Numbered from the stretch's first letter, positions 13,536 through 21,832 are shown. The stretch: DNA of 64,000 bases from Pseudomonas kermanshahensis (GCF_014269205.2 NZ_JABWRY020000001.1:992001-1056000); one strand, 5' to 3'. Program-made: numbers and translations. The notes: generated from the letters alone by a model not told the origin.

Positions 13536-14944
13536 TCAACCAAGATTATGTGGCTTGCACAAAGGATGTGTCACGGTTGCACAGCCCTGAGTCGGAGCAC
13601 GCCCTGATCGGCGCCATGATCCACCAGCCAGCGCTCATTGACGACGTGAAGCTTGAGGTCGGGGATTTCTACCAGGCCGACTGCGCTGAGCTGTTTGAGC
13701 TGCTGCTGGCGCTCAAAGCGAAGGGCCGGCAGATCGACGTGGTAACTCTGTCCGACGCCCGCCCGGCCTTGGCAGACGGTCGTGGCACGTTGGCAGTGGC
13801 TGCTCACATCGCTCACAACACGCCAAGCGTGGCGAACTTCACCGAGTACGCCAGGATCGTGAAGCAGCGTTCAGTTGCCCGCCGGGTGATAGCCGCCGCC
13901 CACATCATGTCGGAGCGGCTCAAGGATGGCGAGCCACTGGACGAGGTTCTGGCGCAGGGTCAGCAGGCCTGGATCGCGCTTGAGGCAGAGGGCCTGGATT
14001 CCCGCAAGCGGTACCGCTTCGTGGGCGAGATCCTGCCCGAAGCAATCGACGGGGTTGACCGGAGGTTCAACCGCGAGGTGGTGCTCGGGTTCGACACCGG
14101 GCTGCCATCCCTCGACAAGTTCATCCCAGGCATCTGCCCAGGGCACATGGTCGTCATTGCTGGCGCCCCAGGGAGCGGCAAGACCACCCTGGGTTTGGGG
14201 ATCGCTGAGCGTGTTGCCCTGGTGGCCAAGTCCACGTCCTTGGTGTTCAGCCTTGAGATGACGGATGTGGAGCTTACCAACCGCTCTCTGGCATCAGTGG
14301 GCAGCGTGCAGCTCAAGCACATCACCGAGGGGCATTCTATGGCTGACAGCGATTGGCCAGGCCTAACGGCTGCGGTTAACCGGCTCAACGGTGCGCCCCT
14401 GATCTTCTGCGACGATGCCTCGCTGACGATGCGCGATATCCGCCAGATCTGCCGGACGGTAAAGCGCGAGCACGGCCTTGGCTCCGTCACGCTGGACTAC
14501 ATCGGTCTGGTCAACGGCGAGAGTAAGTCGGCCAGTCGATATGAGCAGGTCACCGACATCAGCAAGTCGATCAAGCGGCTGGCCAAGGAACTGGGAGTGC
14601 CCGTGATGGTGCTGGCGCAGTTGAACCGCGGCCCAAACAACCGGGCGAACAAGCGCCCCACGAAGAGCGATCTGCGTGACTCTGGCCAGATCGAGGCCGA
14701 CGCCGACGTGGTGGTGCTGGTCCACCGTGACCCTGAGTCAGAAGAGGGGCAGTCGGGTGTCACCGAGTTGATCGTGGACAAGAACCGCCATGGTGAAACC
14801 GGTATCTGCCGCGTGCAGCACCAGGGCGCCTATCACAGGTTTGCCGAACTGGTCGGGTACCAGCCAAGCAACGAAGAAGTCGAAATGGGCAGGACATTTG
14901 CCGGCCGTCACCGCACCAAAGGAGCTCAGCATGAAACTTTCTGA
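13532..14944 (+). CDS. DnaB-like replicative helicase
   Basis: This 470-residue protein starts at 13532 (MINQDYVAC) after TTGGAGG, overlapping the loader stop (ATGA); an earlier in-frame start lacks a site. The N-terminal domain (HSPESEHALIGAMI) and RecA-like core show Walker A AGAPGSGKTTLG, EMTDVEL, Walker B-like LGSVTLDYIGL, VLAQLNRG, DLRDSGQIEADADVVVLVHR and DKNRHGETG. These are helicase motifs H1-H4 of the DnaB family. It probably unwinds phage DNA as a hexamer. Confidence 0.95.
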   Translation: MINQDYVACTKDVSRLHSPESEHALIGAMIHQPALIDDVKLEVGDFYQADCAELFELLLALKAKGRQIDVVTLSDARPALADGRGTLAVAAHIAHNTPSVANFTEYARIVKQRSVARRVIAAAHIMSERLKDGEPLDEVLAQGQQAWIALEAEGLDSRKRYRFVGEILPEAIDGVDRRFNREVVLGFDTGLPSLDKFIPGICPGHMVVIAGAPGSGKTTLGLGIAERVALVAKSTSLVFSLEMTDVELTNRSLASVGSVQLKHITEGHSMADSDWPGLTAAVNRLNGAPLIFCDDASLTMRDIRQICRTVKREHGLGSVTLDYIGLVNGESKSASRYEQVTDISKSIKRLAKELGVPVMVLAQLNRGPNNRANKRPTKSDLRDSGQIEADADVVVLVHRDPESEEGQSGVTELIVDKNRHGETGICRVQHQGAYHRFAELVGYQPSNEEVEMGRTFAGRHRTKGAQHETF

Positions 14945-15437
14945 TCTGTGGCCACGCGCTGGCGCTGGCAAACCTGCAACCCCGGTCGTCTCGGTGATCG
15001 TGACCAAGCGTGCTGGCGCCGGGCAGCCTGTTGCCACTGGCAATACCCCGAAACCCGAAGGCGTGCATCAGCGTTTGGTCGGCCCACGCGAGCTGCCAGA
15101 TACGCTTGAGGCCTGTGAGGCCCTGCATGAGCAACTGGTGGCCGACTCCATCCGCCTGGAGCTGGCGCTGGCTCAGGCGCAGGAGGGCGCCATCCAGGGG
15201 CGCCCATACGACCGCAGTTGGTATAACCGGGCCAAAGCCGCACTCAAGCACCTCAACCATGACCGCACCCGCCTGCTGTACCGCTGCGGGCAGATGCGCA
15301 AGGAGGCCAAGGCGCAGTCTCAGCTGCACATGGATCGCATCATCCTCGACGTGATCAAGGAGGCGATGCCAGCTGACCAGTTCTTGGGTTTTGTTCGACT
15401 TGCTGAGGCCCGCATGGCCCAAGGAGTAGCTCGATGA
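14931..15437 (+). CDS. Hypothetical phage replication-region protein
   Basis: This 168-residue protein starts at 14931 (MKLSDLWPRAG) after AAAGGAG, overlapping the helicase end by 14 nt. The N-terminus is flexible; the rest is helical and basic (YNRAKAALKHLNHDRTRLLY). The region 15150-15350 resembles small nucleic-acid-associated phage proteins, but I recognise no family. A role in replication is suggested only by position. Confidence 0.55.
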   Translation: MKLSDLWPRAGAGKPATPVVSVIVTKRAGAGQPVATGNTPKPEGVHQRLVGPRELPDTLEACEALHEQLVADSIRLELALAQAQEGAIQGRPYDRSWYNRAKAALKHLNHDRTRLLYRCGQMRKEAKAQSQLHMDRIILDVIKEAMPADQFLGFVRLAEARMAQGVAR

Positions 15438-15721
15438 GCAACGTTGCCGCGGCGCTACCGCGCAAAAGCATGACTGCCGTTGAGTGCAAGTTCCTCAAGG
15501 TTGGCAACCGCATGCTGCTGGAGCAGAACAATGGCCGAATCGCTTCGGCCGCCCTGATGGACATCGTGGCTGACTGGCACGCCGCGCGCGCCAATGTGGG
15601 CTTCGAGCAGTTCGCCAAGGGCTGGATCACCGAAGGCAACGCAAAGAACAAACACGCCGACAAGCTGCTGCGCGAACTGTTTGGCCTGGACACTGACCCA
15701 ACGCCCCGGAGGGCTGCATGA
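15434..15721 (+). CDS. Hypothetical phage protein (95 aa)
   Basis: This is a small helical protein (NNGRIASAALMDIVADWHAA; KNKHADKLLRELFG). No motif is recognised. It has 4-nt overlaps with the preceding gene and the Q-like gene. Confidence 0.55.
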   Translation: MSNVAAALPRKSMTAVECKFLKVGNRMLLEQNNGRIASAALMDIVADWHAARANVGFEQFAKGWITEGNAKNKHADKLLRELFGLDTDPTPRRAA

Positions 15722-16092
15722 AGAAACGCACCTACATGGACAAGCCGCTGGGCGACACCGAATGGCTGCTCGAGCAATGGGGTAGCTGGCGGATGGATGG
15801 TATGGGCGTTCCCCGGTACGTCTCGCCGTCGATCACTGCGGCAGCGGCTGGTGGTGGTTGCCAGTACTCCCTGACCGATGATCACGCGCTGGTGATCGAC
15901 TCGGCGGTGGCCAGGCTGACCAAGCGCAACCAGCAGATGGGTGATTTCGTGTGGCTCTACTTTGGGTCGAAGTGGACCATGGTGCGGATTGGCGAGGCAT
16001 CCAGAATGTCCGAGCGATCAGCCCGCGAGATAGTGAAGCAGGGCGTGGCCTGGGTGGATTCGTTCTTGGAACAATTTCGCGAAGCTGCGTAA
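15718..16092 (+). CDS. Antitermination protein Q-like
   Basis: This 124-residue protein begins with LGDTEWLLEQWGSWRMDGMG and continues PRYVSPS. That is the characteristic N-terminus of the phage antiterminator Q (phi-type) family. Near the end it has FGSKWTMVRIGEASRMSERS, a sigma-4/HTH-like element. It should modify RNA polymerase so that it reads through the terminators at 16166-16200 and 16356-16388 into the late genes. It is the last gene of the early-right operon. Confidence 0.82.
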   Translation: MKKRTYMDKPLGDTEWLLEQWGSWRMDGMGVPRYVSPSITAAAAGGGCQYSLTDDHALVIDSAVARLTKRNQQMGDFVWLYFGSKWTMVRIGEASRMSERSAREIVKQGVAWVDSFLEQFREAA

Positions 16093-16165
16093 ATAGTTCT
16101 TTCCGGACGGATAAACACCTGTTTTCATAGCAGCGTGTCCAGCTTGCAAGCAACGCGACACAGGG

Positions 16166-16200
16166 AAACCCCAGACATTGCGCTCTGGGGTTTTTCGTTT
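16166..16200 (+). terminator. Rho-independent terminator upstream of late genes
   Basis: AAACCCCAGA (16166-16175) pairs with TCTGGGGTTT (16184-16193) around an 8-nt loop, followed by a T-rich run. It is a strong terminator 74 bp after the Q-like stop codon and a likely target of antitermination. Confidence 0.88.
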
Positions 16201-16355
16201 CTGCGGATGACCCGCCCAGGCAGCTGGGCTAAGTCGGTAGTGGCGTCGCCTAATCCCGTGCGGACAATGGGCGGTTACGCGATGAGAGTTTGGGGTACGT
16301 GACCCAGCGATCCAGACCACCAAGCCGGGAAGCACCGGCCCTCCTCATATATTCC

Positions 16356-16388
16356 AAGGCTCGCCACAACGGCGGGCCTTTTCTTTTT
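16356..16388 (+). terminator. Second rho-independent terminator before the holin gene
   Basis: AAGGCTCGCC and GGCGGGCCTT form a stem with one unpaired base around ACAAC, followed by TTCTTTTT. It sits 28 bp before the holin start, so late transcription must pass it. That supports Q-type processive antitermination. Confidence 0.82.
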
Positions 16389-16415
16389 CCGCTCCCCGCA
16401 ACGGGAGGAATCGAG

Positions 16416-16742
16416 ATGGCCCCGATGCCCGAGAAAGACCCCGGCCTCTGGGCCGCCCTTATTGCCTGGGTAATTGCTCACCAGCCACAGCTGGGTGCTG
16501 CAGGACTATCCGTCGCAATCGCTGCTTTGCGCGTTGTGTATGGCGGCGGCAGTCGACGCCAGATGTTGCTGGAAGGTGCGCTGTGCGGCCTGATCACCCT
16601 GGCCCTTGTGCCACTGCTTGAGTGGATGGGTCTTCCCCAAGGAATGGCCACCTTCGCTGGTGGTGCCGTCGGCTTCATGGGAGTGGAGAAGCTTCGCGGG
16701 TACTCCGATTTGTTCATGTCTCGCCAGGCCAAAGGGCAATGA
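16416..16742 (+). CDS. Lambda-family holin (phage holin 3)
   Basis: This 108-residue protein starts after GGGAGG. MPEKDPGLWAALIAWVIAHQ, AAIAALRVVYGG-type sequence and GGAVGFMGVEKLR match the lambda holin superfamily pattern. It has three hydrophobic segments at about residues 15-42, 50-70 and 74-92. It would form membrane lesions at lysis. Here it is at the start of the late operon, far from the endolysin and spanins at 37722-38683. Confidence 0.85.
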   Translation: MAPMPEKDPGLWAALIAWVIAHQPQLGAAGLSVAIAALRVVYGGGSRRQMLLEGALCGLITLALVPLLEWMGLPQGMATFAGGAVGFMGVEKLRGYSDLFMSRQAKGQ

Positions 16743-16879
16743 GGCGCATCGATATTGTGATGGCTTGGGCCTGGGTTGCGGTCGGGGTGATTGGCCTATG
16801 TCGCGGGGAGCTGTCGCTGACGCTGATCATCTCTGCTGCCGCAGCCTGGGTGCTAAACCATCACTACAGGCAACCTTAA
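16739..16879 (+). CDS. Very small membrane protein (46 aa), possible second holin
   Basis: It starts at 16739, overlapping the holin stop by 4 nt (ATGA). It carries two hydrophobic segments, VMAWAWVAVGVIGLC and LTLIISAAAAWVLN, separated by RGEL. The coupling to the holin and the two-helix layout suggest an antiholin or accessory holin. No family is recognised. Confidence 0.55.
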   Translation: MRRIDIVMAWAWVAVGVIGLCRGELSLTLIISAAAAWVLNHHYRQP

Positions 16880-16937
16880 GTCGAGTAGTCCGCGCCACAA
16901 ATTCAAGTTGCGCCGTTTCGTGGCGCGAGGAAACAGC

Positions 16938-17150
16938 ATGGAAACGAAACCCCTGATTCTTGGCCAAGAGCTTGGCCAGACGGTGTGCCAGGTGCTCGGC
17001 CTTGACCCATCGAAGATCACATCCATCACGATCAAGATGGAAGCCAACACTGCCGCTTGCGTCGAGGTGGTTCGCACCATCAACCGTACGGAAGGCGAGC
17101 AGATTGCCGGCGCGCTGGAGGTCTACGGCCTGACCCGGCGCGGCATGTGA
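16938..17150 (+). CDS. Hypothetical phage protein (70 aa)
   Basis: The ATG at 16938 follows GCGAGGAA. The sequence METKPLILGQELGQTVCQVL, then ITSITIKMEANTAACVEVVR, resembles the small beta-alpha proteins seen near HNH and terminase genes in Pseudomonas phages. Function unknown. Its stop overlaps the next start (TGATG). Confidence 0.6.
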   Translation: METKPLILGQELGQTVCQVLGLDPSKITSITIKMEANTAACVEVVRTINRTEGEQIAGALEVYGLTRRGM

Positions 17151-17326
17151 TGGCCTGTAGCGGATGCGCCGATCGGCGCGAATGGATCAACAAGTGGATG
17201 AGGGTAGCCCGTGAACGAGCAAGCAGTCTCTTTGCTCCAGCAGATCTTGAGCCAACAGCAGAAGCAGACAAGCCTGCTCGAACAGATCGCGACCCAGAAC
17301 CTGGCGCTGATCGAAGCGCTGGCTGA
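17150..17326 (+). CDS. Small Cys-containing phage protein (58 aa)
   Basis: It starts at 17150, sharing one base with the preceding stop codon. MACSGCADRREWINKWMRVA has a CxxC pair followed by a basic helix; this N-terminus recurs in Pseudomonas phages. From 17211 it overlaps a second gene in another frame by 116 nt. The acidic C-terminus may therefore be a by-product of that overlap. Confidence 0.5.
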   Translation: MACSGCADRREWINKWMRVARERASSLFAPADLEPTAEADKPARTDRDPEPGADRSAG

Positions 17327-17390
17327 CGGCGATGATGCTGACCCTGACGCTGAGCCACGCACCTACCTGGATGGAACGCCATGCCGCTGA
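17211..17390 (+). CDS. Small coiled-coil phage protein (59 aa), GTG start
   Basis: The GTG at 17211 opens a frame that reads NEQAVSLLQQILSQQQKQTS, then LLEQIATQNLALIEALADGD. It is a regular amphipathic coiled coil followed by an acidic tail. The regular heptads and the 10-nt overlap with the HNH start (17381) support it as real. Function unknown. Confidence 0.6.
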   Translation: MNEQAVSLLQQILSQQQKQTSLLEQIATQNLALIEALADGDDADPDAEPRTYLDGTPCR

Positions 17391-17713
17391 GGCCGGGTAC
17401 GCACAAGCCACCCGGCGCGGTCACTGCTAAGCATCAGCCGCCAGAGCAGCGCGGGAGCAGCACAGAGCGCGGTTACGGCTACAGGTGGCAGCAGGCCCGA
17501 GCGGGCTATCTGCGCAAGCATCCGCTATGCGTGCACTGCCAACGAGAGGGAAGGGTAGAGCCAGCCACTGAGCTGGACCACATCACTCCTCACCGAGGCG
17601 ACAAGGACCTGTTCTGGTCCAGGGCGAACTGGCAGGGCCTGTGCCGTACTCACCACTCACGCAAGACGGCAGCAGAGGACGGCGGCTGGGGGAATCGGAG
17701 GGTTATCAAGTGA
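17381..17713 (+). CDS. HNH endonuclease (head-packaging type)
   Basis: This 110-residue protein has a basic N-terminus, then YGYRWQQARAGYLRKHPLCV. The HNH core follows: CVHCQREGRVEPATELDHIT and HRGDKDLFWSRANWQGLCRT, with HHSRKTAAEDGGWG. The CxxC, the D-H catalytic pair and N/H residues are present. Such phage HNH proteins next to the terminase genes assist DNA packaging of HK97/lambda-like phages. The position just upstream of the small terminase fits. Confidence 0.9.
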   Translation: MPLRPGTHKPPGAVTAKHQPPEQRGSSTERGYGYRWQQARAGYLRKHPLCVHCQREGRVEPATELDHITPHRGDKDLFWSRANWQGLCRTHHSRKTAAEDGGWGNRRVIK

Positions 17714-18210
17714 AGCAGATACCAGGGCATTCTCACTATTTCGCCACTACCGACGGATGGATTTTCTCCACTCGTCGCTATTCCCAAGGGAAGAAGCTGA
17801 GCGGATATGTGAATGAGGATGGATACCTGACAGTGACCATCACCGCCGATGACGGGGTCAAGAGGAAGACTTTGGTTCACCGCCTTGTCGCATTGGCATT
17901 CTTAGGTCCATGCCCCACAGGCGACCACTTAGTCAGGCATCTTGATGGAGACGGAACGAATAATCGCTCGGCCAATTTGGCGTGGGGTAATGAACTGAGC
18001 AACTTCCATGATGCTGTGGGGCACGGCACGCGCGAGCTTAGCCCTTGCGGCCAAGGCCGTGTGCTTGAAGCGACTTCGGTGCGCGAGGTTATGCGAAGTC
18101 TTGCGCTAGGTATGACTGGAGCCCAGGTCTCTGCCCTCACTGGTGTCAGCAGGTCTCAGGTGAGCAGGATCAAGAACGGCCGCCGCTGGCGACACCTCAC
18201 TGCCGCCTGA
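17710..18210 (+). CDS. NUMOD4/HNH homing-endonuclease-like protein
   Basis: This 166-residue protein starts at a GTG (17710) that overlaps the previous stop. VKQIPGHSHYFATTDGWIFS resembles a NUMOD4 motif. KTLVHRLVALAFLGPCPTGD, then VRHLDGDGTNNRSANLAWG, is an HNH_3 core. The C-terminus has an HTH (TGAQVSALTGVSRSQVSRIK). This order is typical of free-standing homing endonucleases. Local base composition is lower in GC than the neighbours, fitting a later insertion between the HNH and terminase genes. Confidence 0.82.
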   Translation: MKQIPGHSHYFATTDGWIFSTRRYSQGKKLSGYVNEDGYLTVTITADDGVKRKTLVHRLVALAFLGPCPTGDHLVRHLDGDGTNNRSANLAWGNELSNFHDAVGHGTRELSPCGQGRVLEATSVREVMRSLALGMTGAQVSALTGVSRSQVSRIKNGRRWRHLTAA

Positions 18211-18382
18211 TCGAAACCCTCCGCGCAGGTCTCGAAAACCGGCCAAAAACGGTGAAATGAGAATTTTTCTCGCTGCTTGGGCAGGGGTAGGGAAAAAGTC
18301 TGAGGCCTTTTGCTTCTAGACCGCGCCCGAAACCATTCTTTCGCGCCGTCAAAATTAGCATTTGAAAATTGAAGGTTGAAAA
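18211..18382 (+). other. Gap before the terminase genes, possible cos region
   Basis: This 172-bp stretch has no gene. It is relatively AT-rich with short symmetric pieces (ACCGGCCAAAAACGGT; GCGCCCGAAACC near TTTCGCGCCG). Lambda-like cohesive-end phages usually carry cos just before the small terminase gene. This is the natural place for it, but no known cos consensus is recognised. Confidence 0.3.
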
Positions 18383-18799
18383 ATGACCCGAGGACGGAAG
18401 CCAACGGCGCCCAACCTCAAGGTTCTGGCCGGTACCACTCGCCCGGATCGCGAGGAGAAGGACGCGCCAGAGTTCGACCTGATTGACGACTTCCCAGACG
18501 CACCTCAGCACCTGAATCGAGACGGTGCTGAGATGTGGGAGAGCTTGGGCCGGCAGTTGGTCGCCGCCAAGGTGCTGCAGGTGGTCGACCTGTATTCATT
18601 GGAGCAACTGTGCTTTGCCTGGCAGTGCTTCCGCAAGAAGGCCAAGGCCGACATGGAGGCCACAGCGGCAGAGACCACGGCACTGAAGGCGCTGTTTTCC
18701 GAGTTCGGCATGACGCCAGCAAGCCGCCGCAAGGTCTCGTCGGGTGGGGAGCAGAAAAAGGGCAACGCCTTCGCGGGTAATGGGCGGAAGAATGCGTGA
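18383..18799 (+). CDS. terS: Terminase small subunit (P27 family)
   Basis: This 138-residue protein begins MTRGRKPTAPNLKVLAGTTR, the standard opening of P27-family small terminases. A helical DNA-binding domain follows (AEMWESLGRQLVAAKVLQ; YSLEQLCFAWQCFRKKA) and a flexible tail (FGMTPASRRKV). It recognises phage DNA for packaging and stimulates the large subunit. It overlaps terL by 8 nt. Confidence 0.92.
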   Translation: MTRGRKPTAPNLKVLAGTTRPDREEKDAPEFDLIDDFPDAPQHLNRDGAEMWESLGRQLVAAKVLQVVDLYSLEQLCFAWQCFRKKAKADMEATAAETTALKALFSEFGMTPASRRKVSSGGEQKKGNAFAGNGRKNA

Positions 18800-20534
18800 C
18801 TTCGTCAAGATCGCTACCGACTACGCGAAGGGGGCTGTCGCCGACAAGAAGCGGAAACGCCACGGCAAGCTGATCCGCCAGGCTGCCCAGCGATTCCTGG
18901 ATGACCTGAAGCGTGCCAAGAAGAAGGACAGCCCCTTCATCTTCGACCCCTGGCACGCGAACGACCCGTGCGACTTCATCGAGAAGCTGCACCACGTTGA
19001 AGGCAAGTGGGAAAAGCCGACCATCGTGATGCACCCTTCGCACATCTTCTTTGTGGTCCAGCTGTTTGGATTCCGAAAACGGCAGTGGGTGTTCACCGAA
19101 GGCTGGGGCGACGACGGGAAGTTTCACCCGCGCCGGTTCACCTCGGCACTGTTTGCAGTAGCCCGGAAGAACGCCAAGAGCACGCTGTCCTCGGCCATCC
19201 TGCTGTACTGCGAATGCTGCGAGCCCGAAGAGGGCGCGCAGATCATCAGCGCGGCCACCACCTTTCCGCAGGCGTCGATCATCTTCAACGCCGCCAAGCG
19301 GATGACCGAGAAGAACGCCGACCTGCGCGAGCACTTCGGGCTCGAGGTCTGGGCCAAGTCCATCAGCCGCGTTCAGACCGGTGCCAGCTTCAAGCCGATC
19401 CACGCCAAGGCATCGACCCAGGATGGTCTGAACCCATCACACGTCGGCCTTGACGAGATCCACGCGCACAAGACCGCTGACCTGCTGAACGTTCTCCAGT
19501 CAGCAGCTGGTGCCCGGGGTAACCCGCTGTGGCTGTTCACGACCACCGAGGGCTACACCAACCCCGGGCCCTGGGCGGAAATTCGCATGTTCGCGAAGAA
19601 GCTGCTGGGCGGACTGTTCGGCACCACCGCCGATCACTACCTGGTGGTGTTCTATGCGGTGGATGACGAGGACAAGAGCCTCGGCATTAAGGCCGATGAA
19701 GACTTCGACGAGAAGGCCTGGATCAAGGCCAACCCGCTGATGGACGTTAACCCACACTTGATGGCGGCGATCCAGAAGGAAGCCATCGAGGCGAAGCAGA
19801 TGCCATCGAAGATGGCGGAGTTTCGCATCAAGCGATTGAACCGGCCGGCCTCTACGGCTGACGGCTGGGTCGACCTGAACAAGTGGCAGCAATGCGGCGG
19901 TGAGATCGACCTGGACTGGCTTGCACAGTACCCGTGCTGGGGTGGGCTGGACCTGGCGTCCACTCGCGACCTCACGTCGTTCCGCCTGGTGTGGGATGTC
20001 GACGGCGTTCTGTACACCTACGGGTGGCGCTGGGCTCCGGAGAGCGCCGTGGCTTTCCGCACCGAGCGCGGCACCGTGCCGTACGCCGCCTGGGTGGAAT
20101 CCGGCCTGCTCAAGCAGACCGAGGGCGACGTTACCGATTACGCGGTTATCGAGGCCGACGTGAAGGCGGTCTGTGAGCGCTTCAACGTCCAGGCCATTGG
20201 CTATGACCGTTGGAATGCCACCGACCTGGTGAACCGGCTGGTGGCTGCCGAGCTCCCGCTGGTTGAGTTCATCCAGGGGCCGAAGTCGTACCACCCGGCG
20301 ATGCAGACCCTGGAGCTGGCCTATATCTCCGGCAAGTTGGTGCATGGCGGCGACATGCTGCTGAACTGGTGCGCCTCCAACCTCATCGCCCGGCGCGACG
20401 ACAACATGAACATGGCCCCGGACAAGAAGCGTTCGGCGGACAAGATCGACGACATGACCGCTCTGCTTATGGCTGTGGGCGTTTCTAAGGCAGGGCAAGA
20501 GCAGCCCATAACTGACCTATGCGTGGTGCTGTGA
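18792..20534 (+). CDS. terL: Terminase large subunit
   Basis: This 580-residue protein starts at 18792 (MRDFVKIATDYAKGAV). The ATPase domain carries the deviant Walker A FAVARKNAKSTLSSA and Walker B-like HVGLDEIHAH. The nuclease half has GGLDLASTRDLTSF, VQAIGYDRWNATDL and KKRSADKIDDMTALL, with acidic metal-binding residues. This is the Terminase_1 layout of HK97-like phages. It translocates and cuts DNA at the portal. It overlaps the portal start by one base. Confidence 0.96.
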   Translation: MRDFVKIATDYAKGAVADKKRKRHGKLIRQAAQRFLDDLKRAKKKDSPFIFDPWHANDPCDFIEKLHHVEGKWEKPTIVMHPSHIFFVVQLFGFRKRQWVFTEGWGDDGKFHPRRFTSALFAVARKNAKSTLSSAILLYCECCEPEEGAQIISAATTFPQASIIFNAAKRMTEKNADLREHFGLEVWAKSISRVQTGASFKPIHAKASTQDGLNPSHVGLDEIHAHKTADLLNVLQSAAGARGNPLWLFTTTEGYTNPGPWAEIRMFAKKLLGGLFGTTADHYLVVFYAVDDEDKSLGIKADEDFDEKAWIKANPLMDVNPHLMAAIQKEAIEAKQMPSKMAEFRIKRLNRPASTADGWVDLNKWQQCGGEIDLDWLAQYPCWGGLDLASTRDLTSFRLVWDVDGVLYTYGWRWAPESAVAFRTERGTVPYAAWVESGLLKQTEGDVTDYAVIEADVKAVCERFNVQAIGYDRWNATDLVNRLVAAELPLVEFIQGPKSYHPAMQTLELAYISGKLVHGGDMLLNWCASNLIARRDDNMNMAPDKKRSADKIDDMTALLMAVGVSKAGQEQPITDLCVVL

Positions 20535-21832
20535 TGTTCAACTTTGGGAAAACAAAGAAGCTGGAACAGGACCTTGCCGCTATGCGCGAGGAACTGGGCG
20601 AGCTCAAGAACAAAGAGCTCACCTGGAACGAAATGGATCGCTCCCAGTGGGCTGACTTCTTTGGTGCCGTGCCTTCCTCGGCCGGCGTGGTTGTCACCAC
20701 CGAGACCGCCAAGCGCAGCGCCGCCGTGTATGCCTGCTGCCGACTGATCGCCGGTGCGGTGGCTTTGCTGCCGCTGCCGATCTATGAGCGCACCGAGAAC
20801 GGCGGCCGGGCTCGGGCGAATCACGACCTGTGGTGGCTGCTGAACGAATCGCCCTATCCAACGCTGACGGCCTGTTCATTCTGGGAGTGGATGCTGTCGT
20901 CCATGCTTTTGCGTGGCGATGGCCTCGCCCAGATCGTCCGCGATCGCTCCGGAAAGCCTGTGCGGCTCATGCCGCTTCCCCGGGAGTGTGTATCGATCGT
21001 GCGGGTTGGCGACACGCTGCACTACTACGTGAATGACGACGGCAAGTACTTCGGCCTGGAGTCGGAGGATGTCTTGCACTTCCCCGGCTTTGGGTTCGAC
21101 GGCACCAAGGGCGAGTCGGTGATTCGCTACGCCGCCCGCCAGGCCGTGGGTGCTGCTCTGGCCGCCGACGAGTATGCCGGCGAGTTCTTCAGCAACGGTG
21201 CAAGCCCGAGCATAGCCATCACCTACCCGGCAGGCGTATCACCCGGGACAGAGCAACAGGACTACCTGCGTCAGCAGTTCACCGAGAAGTACACGGGCCG
21301 CACCAACCACCATAAGCCGATGCTGCTGGTGAACGGAGGCGATATCAAGCCCGTGAGCCTCACGGCCGAGGACGCCCAGCTTCTGGAAACTCGCAAGTTT
21401 CAGGTGATCGAGATTGCTCGAGCATTTGGCGCACCGCCGCACATGATCGGTGAAACCTCCGCGTCCACCAGCTGGGGTACCGGCATCGAGCAGATGTCGA
21501 TCGGCTTCGTCCGCTACACCCTGGGCCCGCACCTGCGCCGCATCGAGCAGGAGCTGAACCGCAAGCTGTGGCCACGCTCGACCCGCTACTTCACAGAATT
21601 CAATCGCGAGGGCCTGCTGGCCGGTGACAGCAAGACCGAAGCGGACGTGCTCGGCAAGGCGCTGGGCGGGCCTGGCGCCCAAGGCTGGATGGTGGTCAAC
21701 GAGGTGCGGGCTATCAAGAACCTGCCTCCAGTCCCTGGCGGCGACAAACTCTACTTTTCGACTGCCAGCCAGAAGCCGGCCAAACCCCCAGAGGCTCAGC
21801 CAGATGAACCTGATCCAACTGTTCAAGAATAA
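20534..21832 (+). CDS. HK97-family portal protein
   Basis: This 432-residue protein starts at 20534 (MFNFGKTKK), sharing a base with the terL stop. Family motifs are TAKRSAAVYACCRLIAGAVA, LPLPIYER, LLRGDGLAQIVRD, ARAFGAPPHMIGE and SWGTGIEQMSIGFVRYTLGP. It forms the dodecameric ring for DNA entry. A short N-terminal coiled coil precedes the core. The 3' end overlaps the protease gene by 29 nt. Confidence 0.95.
   Translation: MFNFGKTKKLEQDLAAMREELGELKNKELTWNEMDRSQWADFFGAVPSSAGVVVTTETAKRSAAVYACCRLIAGAVALLPLPIYERTENGGRARANHDLWWLLNESPYPTLTACSFWEWMLSSMLLRGDGLAQIVRDRSGKPVRLMPLPRECVSIVRVGDTLHYYVNDDGKYFGLESEDVLHFPGFGFDGTKGESVIRYAARQAVGAALAADEYAGEFFSNGASPSIAITYPAGVSPGTEQQDYLRQQFTEKYTGRTNHHKPMLLVNGGDIKPVSLTAEDAQLLETRKFQVIEIARAFGAPPHMIGETSASTSWGTGIEQMSIGFVRYTLGPHLRRIEQELNRKLWPRSTRYFTEFNREGLLAGDSKTEADVLGKALGGPGAQGWMVVNEVRAIKNLPPVPGGDKLYFSTASQKPAKPPEAQPDEPDPTVQE

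Larger units (their letters stand above)
16093..16415 (+). promoter_or_regulatory. Late control region between Q-like gene and holin
   Basis: This 323-bp non-coding stretch separates early-right from late genes. It holds two rho-independent terminators. The interval 16201-16350 has no gene and no clear sigma-70 hexamers; a late promoter and Q-utilisation site would be expected near 16090-16160. An AT-rich piece there (AAATAGTTCTTTCC, ATAAACACCTGTTTTCATAG) is the likeliest promoter site. The assignment is from position and family knowledge. Confidence 0.5.

Noticed and set aside
16200..16350. Possible tRNA-like sequence (GGCTAAGTCGGTAGTGG...)
   Set aside because: There is no GTTCGA-type T loop, and no acceptor stem closes around a plausible anticodon arm.
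18417..19403. 328-codon minus-strand frame opposite the terminase genes
   Set aside because: It is antisense to terS/terL with clear family motifs, has no ribosome-binding site and no domain.
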